Source: Lachnospiraceae bacterium M18-1 (GTDB lineage Bacteria > Bacillota > Clostridia > Lachnospirales > Lachnospiraceae). Taken from it: a stretch of DNA of 64,000 nucleotides. Shown one piece after another: positions 54,206 to 63,679 of this stretch. Under the pieces are notes generated by a model that did not search any database, was not told the origin of the DNA, and was given only the letters and a program-made list of their open reading frames with translations. How positions within the stretch are numbered: the first letter of the stretch is position 1; every line of letters begins with the position of its first letter. The stretch lies in assembly GCA_000403295.2 (NCBI GenBank), contig KE159609.1:526725-590724 (forward strand), given 5' to 3'. A program made the position numbers and the translations under genes.

Positions 54206-55348
54206 ATGAATGAAACAAGAATCTTTGCAGACGCGTATGAGACGACGTTTGCAGACCCAATGGAGATGCTGGATTTTTTGGCAGAGAGAGGAAAGGCCGC
54301 CATATGGATTCGGAAGCCGACTAAATCCTTGCGGCTGGTTCCTATCAGCCAGGAGGTGGAGCGCATGGAGGATCCGTCTGTGGAGGACTGGGAGGAAATC
54401 CTGAAGGATACAGAGAAGAATACCCAGTTGGCATTGAAAGTCAGAGGGGAAACCTATCCTGTAAGGAACTGTGCGATCAAGACAATCCTTGACCGTGCGG
54501 GAATCTCCGGAGCCGGTCTTCGCAAGCTGGAAAAATCCAACTACGCAAAGGTAGTGAACTACTGTCTGAAGGTGGCCAAGGGAGACGCACTGATCAAGAT
54601 TGCGGATGGGAAAGTGTCTGCCGTACACGGCGGGGACAGCCATGACTACAGTATCCTTGATATGCGGGCGGTCTTTGAGACTACCATGCAGTATCTTGAC
54701 AGTAACTTTAGAGGAAACAGCTATATCGAAGGCTCTGGGGCATTTGACCATTCCATCGTATCCGCGATGTGGGAGTTAGGCGGGAACCAGGAACTCCTGG
54801 ATACTTACCGGACTGCACTGAAAGACCATGGAATGAGCGATAAGGTAATCGCACCTGCAGTACGGCTTACTACCTCGGATGTGGCAGCAAGCGGGGCAAA
54901 CCTTTATCCCATGCTGTTATGTGAGAACGGAAGCCGGACAATCAATCTTGGAAGTCCAATCAAGCTTGCCCATACCGGCGGGGCAGATCTGGTTCAGTTT
55001 ATGGGGAATCTGCGGATGCTCTGTTCCAGATACCAGGATGCCAAAGCGGATATGACGAAGCTAATGGACATTGAGATCCAGAATCCGCTCAACTGCCTGA
55101 AACTGGTAATGAAGCGGATTGGTATCCGGAAAAAGCTGATCAATGACGTGGCAGAATTGTTTGAATACCAGAGCGGAAACACTCCCTGTACAGCCCATGA
55201 TATTTACTTTGCAATCAACGAGGCTTCATTCTGTGCGGCCTGCGATGGGATGCAGGGGCATGGGATCATCAGTCTGGAGGAACAGGTTACCCGTGCTCTG
55301 ACACTTGACTGGAAAGAATACGATGTCAGCGGAGCTATCAAATGGTAA
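54206..55348 (+). CDS. DUF932-like phage/plasmid protein
   Basis: A 380-residue protein of the DUF932 type found in phages and plasmids. Blocks include GKAAIWIRKPTKSLRLVPIS, NCAIKTILDRAGISG, VHGGDSHDYSILDM, VRLTTSDVAASGANLYPML and SPIKLAHTGGADL. AAAGGTGG precedes the ATG at 54206. It is followed after 31 bases by the YqaJ gene. A role in element replication or anti-restriction has been suggested for relatives. None is established. Confidence 0.78.
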   Translation: MNETRIFADAYETTFADPMEMLDFLAERGKAAIWIRKPTKSLRLVPISQEVERMEDPSVEDWEEILKDTEKNTQLALKVRGETYPVRNCAIKTILDRAGISGAGLRKLEKSNYAKVVNYCLKVAKGDALIKIADGKVSAVHGGDSHDYSILDMRAVFETTMQYLDSNFRGNSYIEGSGAFDHSIVSAMWELGGNQELLDTYRTALKDHGMSDKVIAPAVRLTTSDVAASGANLYPMLLCENGSRTINLGSPIKLAHTGGADLVQFMGNLRMLCSRYQDAKADMTKLMDIEIQNPLNCLKLVMKRIGIRKKLINDVAELFEYQSGNTPCTAHDIYFAINEASFCAACDGMQGHGIISLEEQVTRALTLDWKEYDVSGAIKW

Positions 55349-55379
55349 TGTTAAGAAAAATTTTTGAAGGAGGCTTAAA

Positions 55380-56426
55380 ATGAACACAGCAAGTTTGAAT
55401 ATGAATTATGAACCGGAGATCATTGTTGACACGGAATCCCTGTCTCGTGAGGATTGGCTGTCCTACAGGAAACTGGGGATCGGCGGCAGTGACGTTGCGG
55501 CGATCATGGGCATTTCACCCTTTGCGACCATCCGTGACCTTTACAATGACAAGGTAGGAATTGAACCGGCAATCATGGAGGAAGAAAGCAACTGGGTGGC
55601 TAAGGAGGTCGGAAACCGCCTGGAAAATCTGGTAGCAGAGATCTTTTCAAAAAAGACAGGGCTTACCGTGTTTCCGGTGCGGAAGATGTTCCGGCATCCG
55701 CTGTACCCGTTTATGATTTCTGATGTAGATTTTTTTATCCTGTTCCCGGATGGCTCTTACGGAATCTTAGAATGTAAGACATGCAATTATAATGCCAAAG
55801 TCAAATGGGAGGATGGTGCCATTCCGGACAATTATGTTCTCCAGGTCAGGCATTATCTGTCCGTCATGAACATGGACAGGGCTTATATCGCCTGCCTGTA
55901 TGGAAATAATGAGCAGGAATATGTAATCCGTCAGATTGAGCGGGACGTGATGGAGGAAAAGGAAATCATCGCTCAGGAAGAATATTTCTGGAAGGAATAT
56001 GTGGAGAAGCGGATAGCGCCGCCGTTTAGCGGAAAGCCGGATCTGATCCTGGCAAGCATCCGTAAATACGGGGGCTATGCGGACCAGATGCTTCCGGAAA
56101 TGGAAATCTCAGCTCTGAATGCAGTCGATCTTGAAAAATATCTGAAACTGTCAGAAGAAAAATCCCAACTCGAAAAACGGAAGAAGGAAATTGAAGCTAT
56201 GCAGAGAGAAATCAGCGTGCCCTTTGTGGAACAGATGGGGGCTTCCTGCAAGGCTGTTTTGTCTGATGGGATCAGCCGCTATAAGATCACCTATAACCCG
56301 ACCAGGCGTACCCAGGTTGGGAAGGAGGCAATGGAGAAGCTGAAGATCCAGCATCCGGATATTTACGAGGAATACACGAAGACGACCGAGAGCCGGACAT
56401 TCCGTGTAAAGAAGGAGGCGGCATGA
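55380..56426 (+). CDS. YqaJ-type viral recombinase/exonuclease
   Basis: A 348-residue lambda-exonuclease-fold protein. The YqaJ signature IGGSDVAAIMGISPFAT is at 34-50, the metal site is ISDVDFFI (D115 or D117) with ILECKT (E131, K133), and a coiled C-terminal region (LSEEKSQLEKRKKEIEAMQREI) follows. It would degrade one strand at double-strand ends to feed annealing. A candidate single-strand annealing partner lies at 59518. Its stop overlaps the next gene by 4 bases. Confidence 0.92.
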   Translation: MNTASLNMNYEPEIIVDTESLSREDWLSYRKLGIGGSDVAAIMGISPFATIRDLYNDKVGIEPAIMEEESNWVAKEVGNRLENLVAEIFSKKTGLTVFPVRKMFRHPLYPFMISDVDFFILFPDGSYGILECKTCNYNAKVKWEDGAIPDNYVLQVRHYLSVMNMDRAYIACLYGNNEQEYVIRQIERDVMEEKEIIAQEEYFWKEYVEKRIAPPFSGKPDLILASIRKYGGYADQMLPEMEISALNAVDLEKYLKLSEEKSQLEKRKKEIEAMQREISVPFVEQMGASCKAVLSDGISRYKITYNPTRRTQVGKEAMEKLKIQHPDIYEEYTKTTESRTFRVKKEAA

Positions 56427-56815
56427 TGTTAAGTGGAAAAAAAGCCTATATCTGTTCGCCGCTTTCCGCACCTGAAGCAAGGGAAATCCATCATAACATG
56501 TACATGGCAAGACTTTATATGGGACAGATGCAGTTACTTTACAACTGCCGGGCTTTTGCCGCCCACGCATATCTGCCATGGATGCTTGACGATTCGATAC
56601 CGGAGGAACGGGAAACCGCCCTCCGGATCGGACTGGAGCTGATGGATTTATGCAGTGTTTTGATCATTTGCGGCAGAAGAGTGAGCAGCGGAATGAAGGG
56701 AGAAATAAAGGAAGCATTTTCAAGAAATATGGATGTCTACTGGTATGACAGCGAGGAAAGGCCTTCCGAACTGACAGCCGTACAAAGCTGGAGGGAGGAA
56801 TGGGATGCGCTGTAG
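56423..56815 (+). CDS. DUF4406/DUF7768-like nucleoside-deoxyribosyltransferase-fold protein
   Basis: A 130-residue protein starting KKAYICSPLSAPEAREIHHNMYMARLY and containing RIGLELMDLCSVLIICG and SSGMKGEIKEA. The pattern (strand, SPLS loop, Asp pair, SxGMxxEIxxA) is that of nucleoside 2-deoxyribosyltransferase-like proteins common in phages. The catalytic glutamate in GMKGEI is present. Its frame starts within the yqaJ stop and ends inside the recD2 start, so all three are coupled. Confidence 0.78.
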   Translation: MMLSGKKAYICSPLSAPEAREIHHNMYMARLYMGQMQLLYNCRAFAAHAYLPWMLDDSIPEERETALRIGLELMDLCSVLIICGRRVSSGMKGEIKEAFSRNMDVYWYDSEERPSELTAVQSWREEWDAL

Positions 56816-59039
56816 GTATGTAAATAAGATCTTTCTGAATGAAGAGGATGGGTTCACGATTGCGTCCTATTCCACCAGGGATACCTCCATACCGCTTGCG
56901 GCCAGGAACAAATATCTGGCCAAGAGAAACATCATTGGATTTACTGCGGTCGGGTATAACCTTCCGCTGACGGACCAGATCGAGCTGGAGATGGAAGGAA
57001 ACTGGGAAAATGGAAGCCACGGGATGCAGTTTCGAGTCGAATCCTTTCTGGAAATTGTGCCCCGGACAAAGGCAGGTATCATCGGATACCTGTCTTCCGG
57101 AGCCATCAGGGGAGTCAGGCAGAAAATGGCGGAAGCCATCTATCAGAAGTTTGGACTGGAGACTCTGGAAGTGATAGAAAATTCTCCGGAGAAGCTGTTA
57201 AGCATCAAGGGGATTTCGGAACAAAAGCTGAAAGCAATCGTGGAATCCTATGGGCAGAACAAGGAGTTCCGGGAACTGATGACATTTCTGGCGCCTTACC
57301 ATGTGACGGCAAATAAAGTCAACATGATCCTCAAAACTTTTAAGGAGGAATCCGTACGTATCATCCAGAACCGCCCTTATATGCTGTGCGCGGTAAAAGG
57401 GTTTGGATTTCTGACTGTAGATTCGATCGGACGGCAGTTATGCAGGGCATTGAATGACCCTATGCGTATTTCAGGATGCGTCAGCTATCTTTTAAATGAA
57501 GCGATGAAGGAAGGACATCTTTATCTGGAGCAGGAAACTCTCATAGATAAAACACTGGGGATATTGAACAAAGATCTGACCGTTCCGGCTGTAGTGCCAA
57601 ATGACATCAGTTCTGTTCTTTACCAGCTGGTTCTGCAGCAGAGCATCGTGATTGATGGGGATAAGATTTATATTTTCGAGCAATACGAAGAAGAACGGCT
57701 GACTGCAGGAATGGTTGCGAAAAGGCTTCAAACGCCCAGACAGCAGGTTTCGATTGAAGATGAGTTAAGGCAGGCACAGCAGGAATTGGGGATCACTTTA
57801 TCAGAGCGGCAGGAACAGGCCGTGAAGATGGTATTCGAAAGTTCTATCAGCATCATTACCGGAGGACCCGGAACCGGAAAAACGACGGTTCTGAAGGTGA
57901 TCCTTTTTATCTATGGGCTGAAATATAGGACAACGGTACAGCTGATGGCTCCCACCGGACGTGCTGCCAGAAGAATGGCGGAAAGCACAGGAGATGAAGA
58001 GGCTTCTACCATGCATATGGCATTGGGGCTGTTAGCCGGAACAGATTTTGAACTGGAATTTCAGTATTTAGAATCAGAGTTCCTGAATGTAGACGAGGTT
58101 TCCATGGTCGATATGCATTTAGCCTATGAATTTTTCCGAAGAGTGAAGTCCAACGCGAAGATACTGCTGTTAGGAGACGTGGACCAGCTCCCGTCTGTAG
58201 GAGCAGGGGATGTATTCCGGCAGTTGATTGGATGCGGCCTGATTCCGGTCACCATATTAGATATGGTATACCGGCAGGGATTGGCAAGTAATATTCCGGT
58301 GAATGCGAAAATGATCCAGAAGAATCAGACCAATTTGAATATAGGGGAAGATTTTGTATTTCTTCCCTGTGAAGGCGCGGAACAGACCGCGGAAATGGTG
58401 AAGAAGCTTTACCTGGAGGAGACCGCAAGAAATGGGATTGAACAGGTGCAGATACTGACGCCGTACCGGGTAAAGACTGCGGCCGGAGTGAACGAGCTGA
58501 ACCGGACTCTGGAGGATATGGTCAATCCGCCTGCCAGTGATAAGAAGCAGCTGACAGTAGGCAGGGATATCTTCCGGGCAGGGGATAAGGTTCTGCAGAA
58601 TAAAAATATTGTTTCGGTCAGCAACGGAGACATGGGCATTATCCAGGATATTTTTGAAGATGAGGAAGGGAACGAGAAAGTTCGGATCCTATTTTCAGAA
58701 AATCGGGAGATTGAATATGAAAAGGAACAGATGGAGATGGTGGAACATGCCAATGCCATTACGGTCCATAAGTCTCAGGGCTCCGAATATCCGGTCGTGA
58801 TCATTCCCTGCGTGAAGGCATTTTATACAATGCTGAAGCGCAACATCCTTTATACAGCCATTACCAGGGCAAAACGAAAAGTTTATCTGGTAGGAGAATG
58901 GAACGCAGTATGCCAGGCCATCCATACGGATGACAGCGGGAAACGCAATACCATGCTTGGGAAGCGGATTCAGGATTATTATTATGAAGAGCGGAGACGG
59001 AAGAATGGAAAAGCTGAGCAGTTAAAATTGGCTGTTTAG
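56805..59039 (+). CDS. recD2: RecD2-type ATP-dependent DNA helicase
   Basis: 5'-3' SF1B helicase of 744 residues. Helix-hairpin-helix-like repeats occupy about 95-215 (LLSIKGISEQKLKAI, MLCAVKGFGFLTVDSIG). Walker A GGPGTGKTTV is at about 352-361, Walker B region NVDEVSMVD at about 428-436, GDVDQLPSVG and a C-terminal TVHKSQGSEYPVVIIP. It has the longer N-terminus of RecD2 and no RecBC partner. In this element it probably helps replication or repair with YqaJ. Confidence 0.92.
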   Translation: MRCRYVNKIFLNEEDGFTIASYSTRDTSIPLAARNKYLAKRNIIGFTAVGYNLPLTDQIELEMEGNWENGSHGMQFRVESFLEIVPRTKAGIIGYLSSGAIRGVRQKMAEAIYQKFGLETLEVIENSPEKLLSIKGISEQKLKAIVESYGQNKEFRELMTFLAPYHVTANKVNMILKTFKEESVRIIQNRPYMLCAVKGFGFLTVDSIGRQLCRALNDPMRISGCVSYLLNEAMKEGHLYLEQETLIDKTLGILNKDLTVPAVVPNDISSVLYQLVLQQSIVIDGDKIYIFEQYEEERLTAGMVAKRLQTPRQQVSIEDELRQAQQELGITLSERQEQAVKMVFESSISIITGGPGTGKTTVLKVILFIYGLKYRTTVQLMAPTGRAARRMAESTGDEEASTMHMALGLLAGTDFELEFQYLESEFLNVDEVSMVDMHLAYEFFRRVKSNAKILLLGDVDQLPSVGAGDVFRQLIGCGLIPVTILDMVYRQGLASNIPVNAKMIQKNQTNLNIGEDFVFLPCEGAEQTAEMVKKLYLEETARNGIEQVQILTPYRVKTAAGVNELNRTLEDMVNPPASDKKQLTVGRDIFRAGDKVLQNKNIVSVSNGDMGIIQDIFEDEEGNEKVRILFSENREIEYEKEQMEMVEHANAITVHKSQGSEYPVVIIPCVKAFYTMLKRNILYTAITRAKRKVYLVGEWNAVCQAIHTDDSGKRNTMLGKRIQDYYYEERRRKNGKAEQLKLAV

Positions 59040-59082
59040 TCTGGTATAGAAGAACTGGAATATATCGCCAGAGAAAGGAAAA

Positions 59083-59358
59083 ATGATGGAGAAAAATCCA
59101 ATCAATGAATGTGGAGAGGGTAACTGTTGTCCGGTATGTAAGAGTACGAGGATTACAAGAAATGAGCAGAGAAATCTTCAGGTAAAAGTGAATCTGTCCA
59201 CTGAAAAGCCATTTCACATGAAGAAAGGCAGGATGAAATACCTGTCAAACCGGGAAAAGGCCATTGCGTTTGATACGGCAGATCTTGCCGGTGGAGGTGG
59301 ATGCTGGTCTTATGAGTGCCGGGCGTGTGGATGGTATAGTGAACTTTTCCATGAGTAG
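59083..59358 (+). CDS. Small zinc-ribbon protein
   Basis: A 91-residue protein with two CxxC pairs, CPVC at about 16-19 and CRAC at about 79-82, spaced as in a zinc ribbon, and a CGEGNCC lead. It has GAAAGGAA upstream and follows recD2 by 43 bases. No family name can be given. Confidence 0.7.
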   Translation: MMEKNPINECGEGNCCPVCKSTRITRNEQRNLQVKVNLSTEKPFHMKKGRMKYLSNREKAIAFDTADLAGGGGCWSYECRACGWYSELFHE

Positions 59359-59517
59359 AACTTAGAAATATCATTTCATTTATTATAGCAGTAACTCATG
59401 GAAGACTAAAAATTTATTAAAAAATAGAAAAAATTTTCAATCTTACGGAAATGCGGACTATTACTCTTATGAAGGGGTATCGTCTGCATTTCATTTTATA
59501 TGGAAGGAGCAGAACGA

Positions 59518-60651
59518 ATGAAAGAAAAATTATTTGACCGGTCAGAGGCAGTTGCCGCATTGAACCGTGTAGAAGGATTTAACCCGATAGAGCTCGCAAG
59601 GACGCTCACAAAGGAGGGACAGGAGAATGAACTGTATCTGGATGTGAAATACAGGAAATTATGGTTCCGCCTTATGTACCCATTAGGAAAGATCGTCAGC
59701 AGTATCCGGAGTTTTACGGAAAATATGGCGATCGTCGAGGCCAGAATCTATCTGGATAAATGCGATGCGGAGGAAAATTATATTTCCAATGCTTTTTCGC
59801 AGAAATTCCGGACACAAGACCCTACCTTTGGAGACAAGTTCCTGGAAATGGCGGAAACTGCTGCTGTTGGCCGTGCTTTATCGGATGCAGGATTCGGAAT
59901 TCAGTTTGCGGATGTTGGGGAAGAAAATGATCTTCTGCAGGTAGATGCAGGAGTTCAGATTCCAGGAATGGCAGTACCGCCTGCGATGCAGGAAAGCAGT
60001 AATGTATATCCCGTGATGCAGGGGAACGTGAATCAGACTTTTGGAGTACAGGGAAATACAAATCCGCAGCAGATTATGCAGGGAATGCAGAATCATCAGT
60101 CTGTTGCGCAGGGAGTACAGAATTCGCAGTCTGTAGCACAAGGAATGCAGAATTTTTCTCCTGTTACGCAGGGAACGCAGAACTCACAGCCGACTGCGCA
60201 AGAAAATGGAAGTTATCAGGCACCGGCACAGTCGCAGGCAAATATGATGAACCAGTTTTATCAGCAGGCACAGGAGACGGGAGCGACCATTGGAAATGGT
60301 ACGGAAACTTCTGCTATGCAGGGAGTTTTTGGAAACCAGGGCCAACAGGCAAATCCGAATCCGATGCAGCAGATACAGGGAAGCCCACAGGCATCTAACC
60401 AGTATGTTCCCGCGGCTGCTCTGGATGAGTCCATGCCGGTAGAAGAACTGGTAAAACTCATGACCTATGAGCAGGCAACGAAGGTCGTCATTACTGGAAA
60501 TGGAAAGTTCAAAGGTAAGACGATGGGACAGGTGGCTGTAGAGACTCCAACGAACCTGAACTGGTTTGCCCAGAGTTATTCCGGCAGGAATAATCTGATC
60601 CCAGCGGCGGCCAAAGTACTTTTAAATGCGGCCATGCCAATGGCGGTTTAA
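59518..60651 (+). CDS. Candidate single-strand annealing protein with Gln/Asn-rich linker
   Basis: A 377-residue protein in three parts. The N-terminal 145 residues (VAALNRVEGFNPIELARTL, then FGDKFLEMAETAAVGRALSDAGFG) carry the AETxAxGRAL-type motif of ERF/Rad52-like annealing proteins. Residues about 150-290 are a Gln/Asn-rich tract with repeats of the type VAQGMQNSQS. The C-terminal 70 residues (ATKVVITGNGKFKGKTMGQV, TNLNWFAQSY) resemble the small ExoX-like C-terminal domain. With YqaJ nearby it could form a RecE/RecT-like pair. AAGGAG lies 7 bases before the ATG. Confidence 0.65.
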   Translation: MKEKLFDRSEAVAALNRVEGFNPIELARTLTKEGQENELYLDVKYRKLWFRLMYPLGKIVSSIRSFTENMAIVEARIYLDKCDAEENYISNAFSQKFRTQDPTFGDKFLEMAETAAVGRALSDAGFGIQFADVGEENDLLQVDAGVQIPGMAVPPAMQESSNVYPVMQGNVNQTFGVQGNTNPQQIMQGMQNHQSVAQGVQNSQSVAQGMQNFSPVTQGTQNSQPTAQENGSYQAPAQSQANMMNQFYQQAQETGATIGNGTETSAMQGVFGNQGQQANPNPMQQIQGSPQASNQYVPAAALDESMPVEELVKLMTYEQATKVVITGNGKFKGKTMGQVAVETPTNLNWFAQSYSGRNNLIPAAAKVLLNAAMPMAV

Positions 60652-60706
60652 GAAATCCCCTTTTTCAACCAAAGAAGAATGGTTGGCAGGATAAACACTA
60701 AACACG

Positions 60707-60749
60707 GAAAGCATCTTTGCATGTTGAAATACAAGTGACAGATGCTTTC
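60707..60749 (+). promoter_or_regulatory. Hairpin in the leader of the primase gene
   Basis: GAAAGCATCT (60707-60716) pairs perfectly with AGATGCTTTC (60740-60749). It precedes the primase by about 37 bases and has no strong T-run. Confidence 0.5.
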
Positions 60750-60785
60750 TGGAAAGTTTTGCTGATGAAGGAGGCATGAACATGA

Positions 60786-61988
60786 ATGTATGATATGTCA
60801 GGATTTGATTATGATATCCGGGATGTAGTGCGGATACTCAATCTTACGGTCCGTCGGAAGAATGCCAGGTCTTATGATGTAGACTGTCCGTTTTGTAATT
60901 ATAAGACAGGCAAGCTCAACGTCAATATCGAAAAAAATGTCTTTCGATGCAATTACTGCAATGAGCAGGGCGGGATGCTGGATTTGTATGCCAAGCTTTA
61001 TAACGTTACGAAATCAGAAGCGAACCAGCAGATCCGGGAGGCCCTGAATCTCGGACAGTACCGGGATGATTTTAAGAGGCCGGAAAGAAAACCGGAAATT
61101 CCAGTCCCGGAAAACAGTGACCGTGCTTCAGATGGGGAGATAGACAAAACCTACTCTCAGATGCTTTCCATGCTTACTTTATCACAGAAGCATCAGGAAG
61201 ATTTGCTGGGGAGAGGATTGACACAGGAGCAGATTGATGCCCAGAGGTATAGGAGTGTCCCATTGTTTGGAATAAAAAAGCTTGCGAAAAAATTGGCAGA
61301 TATGGGATGTGTCTTAAAAGGCGTGCCAGGTTTTTACCAGACGGAAGATGAAGCGTGGAGTATTTATTTTACCGCAAAGAATTCCGGCATTCTGATTCCT
61401 ATTCTTTCCATTGAGGGAAGAATACAAGGGTTCCAGATCCGGCTTGACTATGTGACAGATTCGAAGAAATATATCTGGCTATCCAGTTCCAACTACCAGA
61501 TGGGAGTATCTTCCGGAAGCCCGATCCATGTGGTTGGGAATCTCAACGCGGAAACAGTATATGTGACGGAAGGGGCGCTGAAAGGCACGATTGCTCATTA
61601 TCTGTCAGGAGATACCTTTATCTGCGCACCGGGAGTGAATCAGTACCGAAGTCTTCAGCCGGTATTGGAAAGTCTGTCCAAGAGGAATCTGAAATTTGTC
61701 TATGAGGCTTATGATATGGACAAGAAAATGCGGACAGACTGCAACGGACATCATAAGAAATGCGGAGAATGTCTGGACGCAGGCAGGTATGATTACTGTC
61801 CTTTTAAAAGAAAAAAGAGGGAGATCATCCAGAATGGATGCAGAAATCTGTATAAAATCTGCCAGAATCTTTCTATCCCGGCACAGAGGATGCTCTGGGA
61901 TATAGACGAGAAGGGGGAGTGGCGTGGTGAAATTAAAGGGATTGACGATTTTTATTATGCCATGAAGAAGAAACGTATGGAGAAGTAA
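60786..61988 (+). CDS. CHC2 zinc-finger/TOPRIM primase-like protein
   Basis: A 400-residue DnaG-related protein. The zinc finger has CPFC at 34-37 and CNYC at 55-58. A TOPRIM-like region at about 255-311 shows VYVTEGALKGTIAHYL and AYDMD with the acidic metal residues. No helicase domain is fused. It would prime element DNA replication. AAGGAGG lies 11 bases before the ATG at 60786. Two earlier ATGs lead only to a five-codon frame that overlaps this start. Confidence 0.88.
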   Translation: MYDMSGFDYDIRDVVRILNLTVRRKNARSYDVDCPFCNYKTGKLNVNIEKNVFRCNYCNEQGGMLDLYAKLYNVTKSEANQQIREALNLGQYRDDFKRPERKPEIPVPENSDRASDGEIDKTYSQMLSMLTLSQKHQEDLLGRGLTQEQIDAQRYRSVPLFGIKKLAKKLADMGCVLKGVPGFYQTEDEAWSIYFTAKNSGILIPILSIEGRIQGFQIRLDYVTDSKKYIWLSSSNYQMGVSSGSPIHVVGNLNAETVYVTEGALKGTIAHYLSGDTFICAPGVNQYRSLQPVLESLSKRNLKFVYEAYDMDKKMRTDCNGHHKKCGECLDAGRYDYCPFKRKKREIIQNGCRNLYKICQNLSIPAQRMLWDIDEKGEWRGEIKGIDDFYYAMKKKRMEK

Positions 61989-62022
61989 AAGAAACGGGAG
62001 TATTTTTGAAATAAAATGATGC

Positions 62023-62052
62023 AGGCCAGAGGAATGGAAACTCTGGCCTTTT
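62023..62052 (+). terminator. Terminator-like hairpin after the primase gene
   Basis: GGCCAGAG (62023-62030) pairs with CTCTGGCC (62041-62048), followed by TTTT. Confidence 0.75.
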
Positions 62053-62070
62053 AAGGAGGCAAAAAATAAT

Positions 62071-62250
62071 ATGAAAACAAATCATGAAATTTTATCTGAG
62101 ATTCCTGCGGAGAAAGTCGCAGAGGCAATCGTTCATATCTTTGAGAAGATTTTTTTAAGGCGTTTTCCGGAAGAGGAATATTCTAATTTTGAACAGGCGG
62201 AAGACGAGGCGTTAGTCATCAGATGGCTGAATATGGGATGTAAAGAGTAG
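62071..62250 (+). CDS. Small acidic helical protein
   Basis: A 59-residue protein: MKTNHEILSEIPAEKVAEAI, then FLRRFPEEEYSNFEQ and ALVIRWLNMG. AAGGAGG at 62053-62059 precedes the ATG. It lies between the primase terminator and the sortase gene, 15 bases before the latter. Function unknown. Confidence 0.72.
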   Translation: MKTNHEILSEIPAEKVAEAIVHIFEKIFLRRFPEEEYSNFEQAEDEALVIRWLNMGCKE

Positions 62251-62265
62251 CAAAGGGAGGAATTT

Positions 62266-63066
62266 ATGATGAGAAGAAAGATAGATATGGTAGTTTTGAT
62301 AATTTTTTTATGTTCATTAGATCTGCTCTTATTTGCAGTCTGGAAACTGCTCGGGACGTATGCGGAGTATAGGCAGGGAGCGGAAACCTATGAGGAACTG
62401 CAAGACTATATACAGAAGCCGGACGGAGATAAAAGGAAAGATACGACAGAAGAGCATGACAAGGGAGTAGATGATACGGAAAATGGTTACCTGCAGGTTG
62501 ATTTTGACGGACTGGAGAAAGTGAATCCGGATGTGGCAGCCTGGCTATATATTCCGGCATTGGAGGCCAGTTATCCGGTTGTACAGGGAGAAGATAATTA
62601 TTATTACCTGCATCATATGTTTGACGGGCAGGAGAATAAAAGTGGAAGCATCTTTATAGACTGCCATAATAAACCAGATTTTACAGACAGAAATACCATT
62701 GTTTATGGCCACAATATGAACGATGGAAGTATGTTTGGGACGCTCGAACGGTACCAGAATCTGGAGCTGTATCAGCAATATCCTTATTTCTATATTTATG
62801 TTCCAGGTTATATACTGGAATATCAGATTATTTCCTGCTATGCCGGACGGAATGGAAGCGTTGGATATACATATTCATTTCCGCAGATAGAGGATTTTAA
62901 GGAGTTCTTAAATCTGATCCAGTCTTATGCAGGCTATGATACGGGGACAAAAACAGCGGATTCCGACCATATCGTTACTCTGTCAACCTGTGTAAATTCG
63001 GATGGGAATTACCGTTATCTGGTGCACGGGAAATTAATGCGTAAAATTCAGAATAAGGAGAATTAG
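62266..63066 (+). CDS. srtB: Class B sortase
   Basis: Membrane transpeptidase of 266 residues with an N-terminal anchor helix at about 8-27, an extracellular acidic linker and the catalytic triad: H149 in VYGHNM, C242 in TLSTC and R250 in GNYRYLVHGK. Sortase B enzymes in Clostridial conjugative elements anchor surface proteins that help mating. No substrate with a sorting signal is inside the window. GGGAGG lies 7 bases before the ATG. Confidence 0.92.
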   Translation: MMRRKIDMVVLIIFLCSLDLLLFAVWKLLGTYAEYRQGAETYEELQDYIQKPDGDKRKDTTEEHDKGVDDTENGYLQVDFDGLEKVNPDVAAWLYIPALEASYPVVQGEDNYYYLHHMFDGQENKSGSIFIDCHNKPDFTDRNTIVYGHNMNDGSMFGTLERYQNLELYQQYPYFYIYVPGYILEYQIISCYAGRNGSVGYTYSFPQIEDFKEFLNLIQSYAGYDTGTKTADSDHIVTLSTCVNSDGNYRYLVHGKLMRKIQNKEN

Positions 63067-63069
63067 GGA

Positions 63070-63483
63070 ATGATAGATCAGGAATACAGCCGCTATGTAA
63101 CGGAGCTTTTGATGGATCAGGAACAGACAGAGGAAGTGCTATCCAGAAGGTTTGATGCAATACAAAAATTGAGAGAGAGGATGGTTCTATATGAAGAAGA
63201 GGGATTTTTGCTGGAGTTAGTAGAAACAGTATTTCGTAAGAAGGCAGATTTTATTCTGAAGGCCAGGACAAAGGCTGAGATAGAGAATATTTTAAAGCCG
63301 AGTGTTCCGAGGTATTCTTGTGGAAGATTCAACGTTGATAACAAGTATCATGTGGAAGAGGAAGAACTGATACTCTGGTCAAAAACGTCTCTCAAAGCGC
63401 CATTGATCCCAGACGGCTATAAACGATACCGGGAATTATTTGAAAAATATGTTCAGACGGATAGGGCGGACAGCGTTGCATGA
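63070..63483 (+). CDS. Hypothetical protein downstream of sortase
   Basis: A 137-residue, mostly helical, charged protein starting 3 bases after the sortase stop, so cotranslated. It has CGRFNVDNKYHVEEEELILW in the middle and PDGYKRYRELFEKYV near the end. No known motif is seen. Confidence 0.7.
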   Translation: MIDQEYSRYVTELLMDQEQTEEVLSRRFDAIQKLRERMVLYEEEGFLLELVETVFRKKADFILKARTKAEIENILKPSVPRYSCGRFNVDNKYHVEEEELILWSKTSLKAPLIPDGYKRYRELFEKYVQTDRADSVA

Positions 63484-63570
63484 AAGCAGAGAGTGCGTCC
63501 ATATTAGTTTGCACGGAAAAACAAAATATTTTATATTACATTTATCGAATCGGATAAAACAAGGAACCGG

Positions 63571-63600
63571 GGCATCGGCGATTTGCTGGTGCCTTTTCTA
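63571..63600 (+). terminator. Imperfect terminator before the ParM-like gene
   Basis: GGCATCGGC and GCTGGTGCC can pair with mismatches and are followed by TTTT. It lies in the 196-base gap between the two genes. ACATATTC/GAATATGT at about 63628-63653 may be a partner-binding palindrome. Confidence 0.45.
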
Positions 63601-63679
63601 ATATTTATTAAAATATGGTTGCACTTTACATATTCCGCACGTACAGAATATGTATCAATTATAAAGGAGTGAATGCATT

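Noticed and set aside
54140..54751. Minus-strand frame of 203 codons opposite the DUF932-like gene
   Set aside because: Antisense frame without a start site. The plus gene has a ribosome-binding site and family blocks.
59960..60250. Repeat tract considered as a possible CRISPR array
   Set aside because: Repeats are short, imperfect, codon-phased and encode a Gln/Asn-rich protein segment. There are no spacers or cas genes.
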